The notes beneath the pieces are model-generated. The model had not been told where the DNA came from. It saw only the letters and a program-made list of their open reading frames with translations, and ran no database searches. From positions 1 to 64,000 of the forward strand of contig JBDKTO010000083.1 in the NCBI GenBank assembly GCA_039680175.1: DNA of 64,000 nucleotides, read 5' to 3'. Both the position numbers and the translations under genes were made by a program. This DNA comes from Veillonellales bacterium. Its GTDB lineage: Bacteria; Bacillota; Negativicutes; JAAYSF01. This document shows positions 7,086 to 15,497 of the stretch, in pieces (the stretch's first letter is position 1; every line of letters begins with the position of its first letter).

Positions 7086-7886
7086 ATGATTACCGTGGTT
7101 GTTCCGGCAAAAAATGAAGCAGGCCGAATTGTGACCGTACTCCAGAATCTGGGAACCCTGCCAATCGATCATATTATCCTGGTTGCGAACGGTTCCAAAG
7201 ATGCTACTTTGCAGGAAGTACTGCAAATGCGATTGCCAAAGCTGCAAGTTATCTACTTTCATGAATGTTTGGGTATTGATGTACCCCGCGCCGTCGGCGC
7301 AAAAGCGGCCCTGTCGCTGGGCAGTGATGTAATTGCCTTTGTCGATGGAGACATGGTAGGAACCTTTAATGAAAATTTAATGGAATTAATTGATGGGATC
7401 TTGTTAAAACATCTGGATATTGCCTTAACAAACTGCTATCCGTCACCCCCCCGGCACATCGAACGCTACAACCCCACCTTCCAGTGGCGGCTGAATGTAA
7501 ACAAAACCTTAGGGCTGGACAAAAAAATCAATTTAGCCACTCCCGCCCACGGACCGCATGCCGTATCCCGCCGTCTGCTGGAGACCATCCCCGTACGTGA
7601 ATTAGCCATTCCTCCCGTGCCGCTTGCCCTGGCCCGGATTCATAAACTGAGAATCGATGTGGCGACTACCATTCCCCATTATCGGCTGGGCTCATCCATT
7701 AAAAACCAGATTCATACCAACAAAATCATCGAAACCATTGTCGGTGACTGTCTGGAAGCCATCGCAGTATTTCAAGACCAGCCCCGTACCAGGCAATGGC
7801 AGAATAAGACCTACCTTGGCTACCACAGCGAACGCCGGCTGGATCTATTGGATCACTTTTTAACCGAACAGCCCTGCTCTCCTTAA
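7086..7886 (+). CDS. Family 2 glycosyltransferase
   Basis: A 266-residue GT-A fold enzyme. The N-terminus ITVVVPAKNEAGRIV is the nucleotide-binding strand, FVDGDMVG supplies the metal-binding aspartates (about residue 80), and HGPHAVSRRLLE is acceptor-side. No transmembrane segment is visible, so it is a cytosolic or peripheral enzyme. The start has GAGGTGAT 5 nt upstream. It stands alone between yabG and ptsI. Donor and acceptor cannot be predicted; similar stand-alone GT2 proteins of clostridia are found near sporulation genes. Confidence 0.8.
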   Translation: MITVVVPAKNEAGRIVTVLQNLGTLPIDHIILVANGSKDATLQEVLQMRLPKLQVIYFHECLGIDVPRAVGAKAALSLGSDVIAFVDGDMVGTFNENLMELIDGILLKHLDIALTNCYPSPPRHIERYNPTFQWRLNVNKTLGLDKKINLATPAHGPHAVSRRLLETIPVRELAIPPVPLALARIHKLRIDVATTIPHYRLGSSIKNQIHTNKIIETIVGDCLEAIAVFQDQPRTRQWQNKTYLGYHSERRLDLLDHFLTEQPCSP

Positions 7887-7900
7887 GAGCAGGGCTGTTC
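7866..7900 (+). terminator. Hairpin over the GT2 stop codon
   Basis: Perfect 15-bp arms (GAACAGCCCTGCTCT and its complement) with a 5-nt loop that touches the TAA stop. There is no clear T-run downstream, so it may be a weak terminator or an mRNA 3'-end stabiliser. Confidence 0.55.
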
Positions 7901-8105
7901 AACAGTTATACTGCAATCATATTTAGTAAAAAGATACGAATATGCATCTGATAAGAGTATAATAAAATAAAAAACGCGCCCCGTTGGGGAAGGCGCAATC
8001 AGCGGTGCCGGGCTCCATTGGGAAAACTTTAAACGAAGTACTTACTACTGCAGAAGGTACACACGAATTTCACAAAAATAAAATTTGACGAAGTAGGTGA
8101 AAAAA
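7901..8105 (+). promoter_or_regulatory. Promoter and leader of ptsI
   Basis: A TATAAT hexamer at 7958-7963 (no good -35) is followed by a GC-rich stem-loop starting near 7974 (GCGCC...GGCGC around CCC/GGG) and about 100 nt of leader before the GTG start. I could not match it to a named riboswitch. Confidence 0.35.
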
Positions 8106-9806
8106 GTGTCTGAGGTCCTAAAGGGAGTTGGTATTGTCCCCGGTGTCGCTGTTGGCAGAATTAAAAGAGTTTCGCAGGATATCGAAAAGCACTTACCGTA
8201 TTATAAGGCTGATTCACCTGCCCGGGAAGCGGAAAAATTTACTGCTGCTTTGCGCCAAGCAAAGGAACAAGTTGGGAAAATCATTGATACCGCCAAAAAA
8301 AGCCTTCAAAAAGATCCGGCCGATATTATGGAAGCCCATCTGACTATGTTAGGCGATCCGATGCTGCAAGAAGCTGTCCTGCAAAAAATCCAGGAAACAA
8401 TACCGGCACCGCTGGCAATAGTAGCGGTAACCCAAGAATATGCTGCGGCCTTTCAATCCATAGATGATCCGTATTTGCAGGAACGGGGTGCAGATGTTCT
8501 CGATATCGGCCGCCGGATAACCCGCATTCTGCTGAATATTCAAGCCGTTGTCCTGGAAAATGAACCGGTAATTTTGGCCGCTCAGGCTCTAGAACCATCC
8601 GTATTGACGGATCTACCGGCGCAAATTGTGCAGGGTCTAATCCTCGAACAGGGCAGTACGACTTCCCATGCGGTTATTATTGCCAAAGCAAAAGGCCTGG
8701 TAACTATTGTCGGCGTATCCGGACTGAACGAATTGGACGACGGCACACCGGTAGTGCTGGACGGATCAAACGGCACGATAGTGATTTCGCCTGAGCAAGC
8801 TGAATGCGCTTCATACATCGCCCGCAAACAGGCGGAAGAGGCGCAATATGCCCGGGATTTAGCCAGCGCAACGCTGCCGGCAGTTACTGTTGACGGCAGG
8901 CAGGTACAATTAGCGGCAAATATCAGTACGCCCCAGGATATGGAGCGAGCCCTGCAGTTCGGCAGTGAAGGCGTAGGCCTTTATCGCACCGAGTTTCTGT
9001 TTATGGGACGGGATAACTTTCCTAACGAAGAAGAACAATTTCTGGCCTATCAAGCTGTAGTAGCCCAATGTGGTCCGCATGTCTGCATTATCCGCACCTT
9101 GGATATCGGCGGCGACAAACCGCTTTCTTATTTCAGTATTGATCAGGAAAGCAATCCTTTTTTGGGCTGGCGCGCCATTCGCATTTGCCTGGAGCGTCCC
9201 GATTTATTTCTCCCTCAGCTAAAAGCTATTCTACGGGCCGGAGCAACCGGCAAGGTGGCAATTATGCTGCCGATGGTGATTAACGGCAGTGAAATCCGGC
9301 GTACCAGAAAATATCTGGAACAAGCGGCAGCGGAGCTGGAACGGGAAGGAAAAAATTATGCCCGGAATGTACCGCTGGGGATCATGGTCGAAACTCCGGC
9401 TGCGGCAGTGCTGGCACCGCAGTTGGCCAGGGAATGTGATTTCTTCAGCATCGGCACCAATGATCTTGTTCAATATACGCTGGCGGTGGACCGGGGCAAT
9501 CAAAAAATAAGCGATCTTTATAACCATTTCCATCCGGCGGTACTGCAGCTAATCAGCAATGTAATTTCTTCCGCCCATCAGCACGGCATCCGGGTAGGCA
9601 TGTGCGGTGAAATGGCCGGCGACCCGCTGGCTGCAGCTTTGCTCACGGCAATGGGGATCGATGAATTAAGTATGAGTTCAGCGGCGCTGCCGCGAGTACG
9701 GGAAAAAATCCGCAGCATTGATACCCGGCAGACAAACGAGTTTCTCCAGACAATACTGTCCCTTGATGACGGCGGCAAAATCCGGGAATATCTGGAAAAA
9801 TTTTAA
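8106..9806 (+). CDS. ptsI: PTS enzyme I (phosphoenolpyruvate-protein phosphotransferase)
   Basis: Cytosolic enzyme that takes phosphate from PEP and passes it to HPr, the entry step of sugar uptake by the phosphotransferase system. About 566 residues, normal length. The N-terminal HPr-binding/swivelling domain carries the phosphohistidine motif GSTTSHAVIIAKAKG near residue 190. The TIM-barrel half has VGLYRTEFLFMGRD, IRTLDIGGDKP, a block starting PLGIMVETPAAA and containing the SIGTNDL motif, and GMCGEMAGDP with the conserved Cys. I prefer GTG 8106, five nt after AGGTGA, over GTG 8097, which lies inside that ribosome site. No HPr or sugar permease is adjacent, so it is probably a general enzyme I. 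Confidence 0.93.
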   Translation: MSEVLKGVGIVPGVAVGRIKRVSQDIEKHLPYYKADSPAREAEKFTAALRQAKEQVGKIIDTAKKSLQKDPADIMEAHLTMLGDPMLQEAVLQKIQETIPAPLAIVAVTQEYAAAFQSIDDPYLQERGADVLDIGRRITRILLNIQAVVLENEPVILAAQALEPSVLTDLPAQIVQGLILEQGSTTSHAVIIAKAKGLVTIVGVSGLNELDDGTPVVLDGSNGTIVISPEQAECASYIARKQAEEAQYARDLASATLPAVTVDGRQVQLAANISTPQDMERALQFGSEGVGLYRTEFLFMGRDNFPNEEEQFLAYQAVVAQCGPHVCIIRTLDIGGDKPLSYFSIDQESNPFLGWRAIRICLERPDLFLPQLKAILRAGATGKVAIMLPMVINGSEIRRTRKYLEQAAAELEREGKNYARNVPLGIMVETPAAAVLAPQLARECDFFSIGTNDLVQYTLAVDRGNQKISDLYNHFHPAVLQLISNVISSAHQHGIRVGMCGEMAGDPLAAALLTAMGIDELSMSSAALPRVREKIRSIDTRQTNEFLQTILSLDDGGKIREYLEKF

Positions 9807-9838
9807 ACCAGCCGGGTCCCCGCGTTTTCCTTATGTAA

Positions 9839-10528
9839 CTAAGCAGTATAGACATGCTGAAATGCAACAATTGGATTCGCGGAAAATTCATTTATATTGT
9901 CCAGTATCTGTGCCAAATGCGCTTCTATGATGTTTGACGAAATGCCCGGTACTCCGTACACGACAAAAACGCATTTTTTTGTCGTCCCTGTTATTCTGGT
10001 TCTAAAATCCGGACCGCCCAAAATGCTGGAAATAATTCCTCCGCTGTCGGCAAGCAGCATATCACCTTTTTTTGTTGTTTGTTCTTTGCCGTTGATCCCC
10101 GTATATTTTTCCTTTCCGCCAGCAACACGAAGCAGCAACGGCAGTTTTAAAATATCGCCGTCATGCCCGGCTGTCAAAAGACCGCTTTTTAATTCGGCCA
10201 TAAACATGGCTTCTACCAATGGGTTGATGCCGGAAATTTGTTTTCCTTTAAAAATCACCGATTCCAGCTGCGGCAAGACATGGTATGTTTTCCGGTAATG
10301 ATGATAGTACTGGACATAGTGGGGCAGCGGTCCATAAGTCAGTAGCGCTTCTTTTGTTTTAATTTGAGCTTGCAGGAACTGCAGTAAATGTGTCTTCTTT
10401 TCCGTCAGCGTCTTATTCCCATAGGAATTGGTAATCTCATTGACAGCCATGATACCAATACTGGTTCCGGGGTATGTTGTTTTCCATGTCTCATCAATCG
10501 TCAGCATCCGATCACTCCCTGCTTTCAT
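9839..10528 (-). CDS. B3/B4 domain protein (PheT-like tRNA-binding fold)
   Basis: Stand-alone B3/B4 domain related to the editing region of phenylalanyl-tRNA synthetase beta, about 220 residues. Typical blocks are YPGTSIGIMAVNEITN at the N-terminus, ISGINPLVEAMFMAELKSGLLTAGHD, and LGGPDFRTRITGTTK near the C-terminus. Some relatives are thought to act in tRNA or amino-acid quality control; the function is not settled. Two starts are possible: ATG 10528 overlaps the upstream stop (ATGA coupling), while ATG 10507 follows GGGAG by a normal gap. It is coupled with the FMN reductase. A decayed second copy of the same gene lies at 15396-15490. Confidence 0.8.
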   Translation of the reverse strand: MKAGSDRMLTIDETWKTTYPGTSIGIMAVNEITNSYGNKTLTEKKTHLLQFLQAQIKTKEALLTYGPLPHYVQYYHHYRKTYHVLPQLESVIFKGKQISGINPLVEAMFMAELKSGLLTAGHDGDILKLPLLLRVAGGKEKYTGINGKEQTTKKGDMLLADSGGIISSILGGPDFRTRITGTTKKCVFVVYGVPGISSNIIEAHLAQILDNINEFSANPIVAFQHVYTA

Positions 10529-11106
10529 TTTGACAAATCAGATTCATCCGTCTTTACTACACTTTGACCAAGCTTGAACGCAGTTTCCAGCAAATCCTCT
10601 TTTTCGGAAACCTGTCCATGATTACGCAGTCCACCAGCTACAATTTTTCCTGCCAAGTTCATTTCTAAATACGACAAGCTCTTTTCAAAAAACTGCTCTA
10701 CCGGCTCTGCGGTCTCCCTGTTCGCATCCTCAAAGGGAATCGCCAGCAACACTTTTTTCCCTTTGACCCGCCTCCGGTTGCAGTCACAATTGTAATAAAC
10801 AAACCGGTCCATAAAACCTTTCATCAATGCCGTAGGCCCATACCAGTATACAGGAGTACCCAGCACCAATACGTCCGCCTGATTAATTTGCAAATACAAA
10901 TGATTCATATCGTCATGTTTGCTGCACTCTTTCCCCTGCCAGCATACATGACACCCATCGCATTCTCTCACCGACAAACCGCTTAAAAAAACATAATGTA
11001 CGGCTGCTCCCCCGGATGCGGCCCCTTCCAGAATTTTTGCAACCAATTGATGGGTATTACCCTTTTTACGGGGGCTTCCTACTATACCTAACACGTTTAT
11101 CATCAT
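10525..11106 (-). CDS. NADPH-dependent FMN reductase / iron-sulfur flavoprotein-like oxidoreductase
   Basis: A 193-residue flavodoxin-fold protein. GIVGSPRKKGNTHQLV is the FMN phosphate loop, CDGCHVCWQGKEC resembles the compact Cys motif of iron-sulfur flavoproteins, and GTPVYWYGPTALMKGFMDRF is the flavin-side loop. It is probably a cytosolic redox enzyme using FMN, possibly with a cluster. The 4-bp overlap with the B3/B4 gene points to one transcript. The gene is divergent from a MocR regulator across a 21-bp perfect inverted repeat, so it may be that regulator's target. Confidence 0.85.
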   Translation of the reverse strand: MMINVLGIVGSPRKKGNTHQLVAKILEGAASGGAAVHYVFLSGLSVRECDGCHVCWQGKECSKHDDMNHLYLQINQADVLVLGTPVYWYGPTALMKGFMDRFVYYNCDCNRRRVKGKKVLLAIPFEDANRETAEPVEQFFEKSLSYLEMNLAGKIVAGGLRNHGQVSEKEDLLETAFKLGQSVVKTDESDLSK

Positions 11107-11143
11107 TCACCTCAACCTCTTTCCCTTTTATCCCTCTTATATT

Positions 11144-11195
11144 AAAATATCACTGGGAATTGGTTTTGTTTAGTACCAATTCCCAGTGATATTTT
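11144..11195. promoter_or_regulatory. Perfect 21-bp inverted repeat between the FMN reductase and MocR genes
   Basis: Arms at 11144-11164 and 11175-11195 are perfect complements with a 10-nt spacer. The arm sequence AGTACCAATT appears again at 11197-11206, close to the mocR ribosome site. Its place in a divergent promoter region suggests an operator for the adjacent MocR regulator; a hairpin terminator seems less likely because it lies upstream of both genes. Confidence 0.6.
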
Positions 11196-11222
11196 CAGTA
11201 CCAATTTAGCGAGGTGCAGCAA

Positions 11223-12665
11223 ATGTATGGGATAACCATCGATCGAAACTCAGAACTGTCAGTCGCCAAACAACTTTACCGGCAAATCCGTAAAAAGATA
11301 CTGACAGGGCAATTGCCGGCAGGCGCCCGTCTTCCCGCTACCAGAAATCTGGCTAATCAGCTCAATATAGCAAGAAATACTGTAGTAGAAGTGTATGACC
11401 AATTAAAATTAGAAGGATTTTTTATCAGCCACCAAGGCTCTTATACGACAGTTGCACCGAATGCTTGTCTGATGCAGCTGCCGCCCGGACCTCCGGCTGC
11501 CGCCCGGAATCAAAAGAAAACAACAGCGGATCTCATCGATTTTCGCTATGGAATTCCCGCTTTAGATCTATTTCCCCGAAAGGCCTGGCAAAAATCCGTT
11601 GCTCAAGTTATAACCGATATACCGGCTGCCTATTTCGGCTATCATCACCCTGCCGGCTGTTCTGAACTGCGCTCGGCCTTAACAAATTATTTGTTTGCGA
11701 CAAGAGGGATCATCGCTTCGCCGGAACAAATCATGGTTACATCCGGTTCAACCCAGGCATTTTATCTAATCACCCGCTTATTATGTACCCATAACCGCAA
11801 AGTCATTATTGCCGACCCGGTCAATTACGATGTTCAGCGATACTTAACCATGCTGGGCTGTGACCTGGCTTCCGTTCCTATCGACGGGCAAGGCCTTCAG
11901 ACCAGTCTTTTGCCATCACAAAAAGACTTTCCCCCGAGCTTTACCCTGGTAACCCCTTCACAGCAGTTTCCCACCGGCGGCATACTGTCTATCCAGCGTC
12001 GAATCGAGCTTATCAACTTTGCCAGAAATACAAATTCCTACCTGGTGGAAGACGACTACGAAAATGAGTTTACCTATGAAAAAAGTCCGGTTCCCGCCTT
12101 GCAGGAACTGGACCCGGAAAAAGTCATCTATGTCGGTTCCTTCAGCAAAGTGCTCATGCCTGCGCTAAGACTTGGCTACCTGATTCTGCCCCGAAACCTG
12201 CTGGATACGTTTTACCGCTCGAATTGGTCTGCCACCCAGCAGCCCTCTGCCATTGACCAATTATCCCTGGCGCTGTTCATCCATACCGGCCAATTGCAGC
12301 GGCATGTCGCCCAAATGAATAAAGTGTACCGCAAGCGGCGGAACAAGCTGGCACTTGCGTTGACACACCATTTCGCCGATTCTGCCGAGATACTGAGCTG
12401 TCCTTCAGGGCTGCACCTGACTACCAGATTTAAAAATGTAACATTTTCTTCTCCGGTATTGAAGGACATCCTGCACCATGGCGTCCTGATTTATCCCGTG
12501 GAACAACACATTATCCACAGAAAAGATAAAAAGTTCTCCGACCAAGCCATTCTTGGTTTTGGCAACGTAAACGAAACTGAAATAGCAGAAGGAATCCGGC
12601 GATTAAAAGCAGCGCTGCAGCAGTATTCCCCCAATAGCCTGGATACTCATCGCTTAACGCCATAG
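11223..12665 (+). CDS. MocR/GntR-type regulator with aminotransferase domain
   Basis: A 480-residue transcription factor. It has an N-terminal GntR winged helix (residues about 10-75: LYRQIRKKILTGQL, ARLPATRNLANQLNIARNTV) fused to a fold-type I aminotransferase domain. The PLP lysine is in YVGSFSKVLMPALRLGY. MocR proteins usually sense PLP or amino-acid-like ligands and control adjacent, often divergent, genes. The start ATG 11223 is preceded by GAGGTG with 6 nt spacing; the GTG at 11214 falls inside that site. Likely targets are the divergent FMN-reductase/B3-B4 pair and possibly the downstream transporters. Confidence 0.92.
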   Translation: MYGITIDRNSELSVAKQLYRQIRKKILTGQLPAGARLPATRNLANQLNIARNTVVEVYDQLKLEGFFISHQGSYTTVAPNACLMQLPPGPPAAARNQKKTTADLIDFRYGIPALDLFPRKAWQKSVAQVITDIPAAYFGYHHPAGCSELRSALTNYLFATRGIIASPEQIMVTSGSTQAFYLITRLLCTHNRKVIIADPVNYDVQRYLTMLGCDLASVPIDGQGLQTSLLPSQKDFPPSFTLVTPSQQFPTGGILSIQRRIELINFARNTNSYLVEDDYENEFTYEKSPVPALQELDPEKVIYVGSFSKVLMPALRLGYLILPRNLLDTFYRSNWSATQQPSAIDQLSLALFIHTGQLQRHVAQMNKVYRKRRNKLALALTHHFADSAEILSCPSGLHLTTRFKNVTFSSPVLKDILHHGVLIYPVEQHIIHRKDKKFSDQAILGFGNVNETEIAEGIRRLKAALQQYSPNSLDTHRLTP

Positions 12666-12920
12666 TTTAAAATTCCTGTTAAAAAAACACAAAAAAAGTA
12701 AGGAACCACAGCCCTGCGTGTCGAATGTTTAAAAGTGCTGCCGACAGCATGATAAATAATGGAAAATAATTTGTGTGCATTCGTATTGTGCAAGTAAGCA
12801 GCTGCTGACTTATCCTACCGGATAATTTCGCTGCCTAACCGGTTCTACTGGATCATATACCGAAAGTTAGACGAGAAAACGCTCGCCTTGTCTTACAAAG
12901 CCGAACTTAGGAGGGCTGTA

Positions 12921-14123
12921 TTGAAAATGCCTGTGAAAAATAAAATCTTGCTCAATACGCTTCATATAATCGTTGATGGTCTATTTGACTGCGTTCCAAT
13001 ACTCCTTTCGTTTATGATCATTTCTTTTGCAGCCGGAGAAAAAGAAGTTGGCGTGATTATTTCTCTTTCAAACATGGTGATTACCATCGCCGGACTATCT
13101 ACCATATTCTTTTCTCAGCATTTCGGCTTGTTCCGCACTATAAGCCTCATACTATTATTGTATGGCATTGGATTTTTTACGAATGCCTTTTCCCAAAATG
13201 TTTATCTTGCAGGATTTTGTTTTATCATCGGCAATGCGGGGTTTGGTTTGTTTCATAATGTTGCCTTTTCGTATCTTACAGCGAATTCTGCAAGACGATC
13301 GTTGGGAAAAGCAATGGGTGATTTCGCAGCTATCGGCGATATCGGGAGAATGCCGCTTGTTTCGCTTGCTGCTTTTATCGCCGCTCTTTCTCTGTTTGGG
13401 GTTCCCGGCTGGAGAATTGTCTGCTTAACGTATGGTCTGGGAGCTTTGTTATTTGCCGGATATATATTTCTTTCCACTTCTCACCAAAAAGAAACAATCA
13501 AGCAAGCAACTTTTACGGCAGCAGCCGAAAAAAAATATCTTCCTGCTTTTTCACTTTTACGCAACCGTCAATATGCGCTGCCAATGAGCGCAAGCATACT
13601 AGACGCCTTTGGCAGCAACCAGGTCTTTGTATTTCTTCCTTTCCTCCTCTTTGCAAAAGGTATTGACCCAAAAATTATTGCGTCGTTTGCACTTGCCTTT
13701 ACCTTTGGCTGCTTTCTGGGAAAAACAGCGCTTGGAAGGTTGGTGGATACATTTGGCACTCGCAAGGTATTTGTAGTATCTGAAGTTATGATGGCGATAC
13801 TCCTGGGAATTCTTCTGCTAGGGCAGCAGCTTTTTATTGTTATCGGAGCATCGTTTTTACTCGGTATTGTGACAAAAGGAACCGTCCCGGTTGTCCAGAC
13901 AATTATCACAGAACCGGTCCAAAAACACGAATATGATGATATATTTGCGATTAATGGCTTTTCTCGCGGAATTGCCAATATGGTTTCTCCGCTTCTTTTT
14001 GGTTTTATCGCTTCGTCCGTTAGTATAAATTGGAGCTTCGGCATAATGGCAATTGCCGCTGCGGGAGCTGTCATCCCAGTACTCATGATGGATAAAAATA
14101 TCCCCCAAGTAAAATACACATAG
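12921..14123 (+). CDS. MFS transporter, about 400 residues
   Basis: Twelve-helix major facilitator protein with two six-helix halves split by a basic loop near residues 195-215 (HQKETIKQ...). It is closest in feel to drug/fosmidomycin-resistance type exporters. I start at TTG 12921 because AGGAGG lies exactly 6 nt before it; the longer frame from 12888 has no ribosome site. It lies 17 bp before a second MFS gene, so the two are probably one operon. Substrate unknown. Confidence 0.85.
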   Translation: MKMPVKNKILLNTLHIIVDGLFDCVPILLSFMIISFAAGEKEVGVIISLSNMVITIAGLSTIFFSQHFGLFRTISLILLLYGIGFFTNAFSQNVYLAGFCFIIGNAGFGLFHNVAFSYLTANSARRSLGKAMGDFAAIGDIGRMPLVSLAAFIAALSLFGVPGWRIVCLTYGLGALLFAGYIFLSTSHQKETIKQATFTAAAEKKYLPAFSLLRNRQYALPMSASILDAFGSNQVFVFLPFLLFAKGIDPKIIASFALAFTFGCFLGKTALGRLVDTFGTRKVFVVSEVMMAILLGILLLGQQLFIVIGASFLLGIVTKGTVPVVQTIITEPVQKHEYDDIFAINGFSRGIANMVSPLLFGFIASSVSINWSFGIMAIAAAGAVIPVLMMDKNIPQVKYT

Positions 14124-14140
14124 GAGAAATAATAGCAACT

Positions 14141-15370
14141 ATGCTCCATTTTTCTGATGCCAAAATGAAACCGATCATCGTTTTAGCTTTACTTACGGCA
14201 GCCTGCTTGATTGGTGATTCCATGCTGTATGTTGTTCTGCCAACCCATTGGGAAGAGGCCGGGCTTAATTCTTTATGGGAAGTAGGGGTTCTATTATCCG
14301 CAAACCGCCTGGTCAGACTGCCGTTAAATCCACTTGTAGGCTGGTTATATAAAAAAATCAGCACCCGGCAGGGAGTATTCTTTGCCGTAATTTTAGCAGC
14401 CGCGACAACATTCTCCTACGGATTGGTAAAGGGCTTTTTACCCCTCTTGCTGATTCGGTGTCTCTGGGGTTTAGCCTGGACTTTCTTAAGACTGGGCTCC
14501 TACTTTGCGATTATTGATTGCTCCACTGACTCTAATCGGGGACATTGTATGGGAACTTTTAATGGATTATACCGGCTGGGAAGTTTGGCAGGCATGCTCG
14601 CCGGCGGATTTATCGCCGATTTCTACGGATTATCCGTTACATCGCTGCTCTTCGGCGCTATAACCCTATTATCGATTCCGGCAGCTTTGCTCTGGGTCCC
14701 AAACTCTAAAGGGAAAAATACCAGTACCGAGGAACAGCCTAGCAGCAAGTCCGTCCTGTGGAAGGATTCCACCATTCTTTGGGCCTTACTAACAGGCACG
14801 TTAGTCGCCATGATCTACCAGGGTGTATTCAACGCAACATTAAGCTATCTGGTACAAGTACATAACTCATCTACGATAAATATCTATGGTATTGCCGTTG
14901 GCGCGGCATCTCTCGCCGGTATTCTCCAAGCAATGCGCTGGGGTTGGGAACCTTGGCTAGCCCCCTGGGTCGGAAAAAAATCCGATGGTAAGTATGGCCG
15001 GCGAAGAGTCCTGATCATATCCTTACTGATGGCTGGTTTTCTTTTTGCGCTGATCCCGCTTTCGATTCCACTGCTGCCCTGGCTGCTGATTGTCATCGGC
15101 ATCCAGCTTACAGCGACCGCATTAACCACAATTACCGATGCCATTGCTTCCGATGCGGCGTCACGTTCCTCAAAATATTTAGTTTTAACAGCGTATTCGG
15201 TTGCCATCGATTTTGGCGCAGCAATAGGACCATTTATCGGCTATTTATTGAATGGCTACGTGGAAGCATACGCAGCCTATTGGGGAACGGCAGTAATTTT
15301 ACTATTACTGACAATCGCATGGCTTATACCAAATAAAACCACGACACTCCACATTCACCCGAAAGCGTAA
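14141..15370 (+). CDS. MFS transporter, 409 residues
   Basis: Second major facilitator of the pair, with 11-12 hydrophobic helices. PLNPLVGWLYKKISTRQG after helix 2 is the MFS signature loop, and a central hydrophilic loop (NSKGKNTSTEEQ) separates the halves. It is not a close copy of its neighbour. Probably an efflux carrier co-transcribed with the preceding gene; substrate unknown. Confidence 0.85.
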   Translation: MLHFSDAKMKPIIVLALLTAACLIGDSMLYVVLPTHWEEAGLNSLWEVGVLLSANRLVRLPLNPLVGWLYKKISTRQGVFFAVILAAATTFSYGLVKGFLPLLLIRCLWGLAWTFLRLGSYFAIIDCSTDSNRGHCMGTFNGLYRLGSLAGMLAGGFIADFYGLSVTSLLFGAITLLSIPAALLWVPNSKGKNTSTEEQPSSKSVLWKDSTILWALLTGTLVAMIYQGVFNATLSYLVQVHNSSTINIYGIAVGAASLAGILQAMRWGWEPWLAPWVGKKSDGKYGRRRVLIISLLMAGFLFALIPLSIPLLPWLLIVIGIQLTATALTTITDAIASDAASRSSKYLVLTAYSVAIDFGAAIGPFIGYLLNGYVEAYAAYWGTAVILLLLTIAWLIPNKTTTLHIHPKA

Positions 15371-15395
15371 CCGCCGATTTATCTTGTATCTGCCG

Positions 15396-15490
15396 TTATT
15401 CCGGTTCTAAAATCCGGTCCGCCCAAACTGCCACGATAATTTTCTCTCTGTCCGAAAAAAACATATCCCCTGCTTTGTCTCTTGTTGAAC
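15396..15490 (-). pseudogene. Relic of a second B3/B4-domain gene
   Basis: Read on the minus strand, one frame gives DKAGDMFFSDREKII and, after a frameshift, another gives LGGPDFRTGITADT. These align in order with KKGDMLLADSGGII and LGGPDFRTRITGTT of the intact gene at 9839. At DNA level 15396-15427 matches 9991-10022 at 30 of 32 bases. No start or stop consistent with a gene remains. It is a short decayed fragment in the same orientation as the intact copy. Confidence 0.75.
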
Positions 15491-15497
15491 TGTGCTG

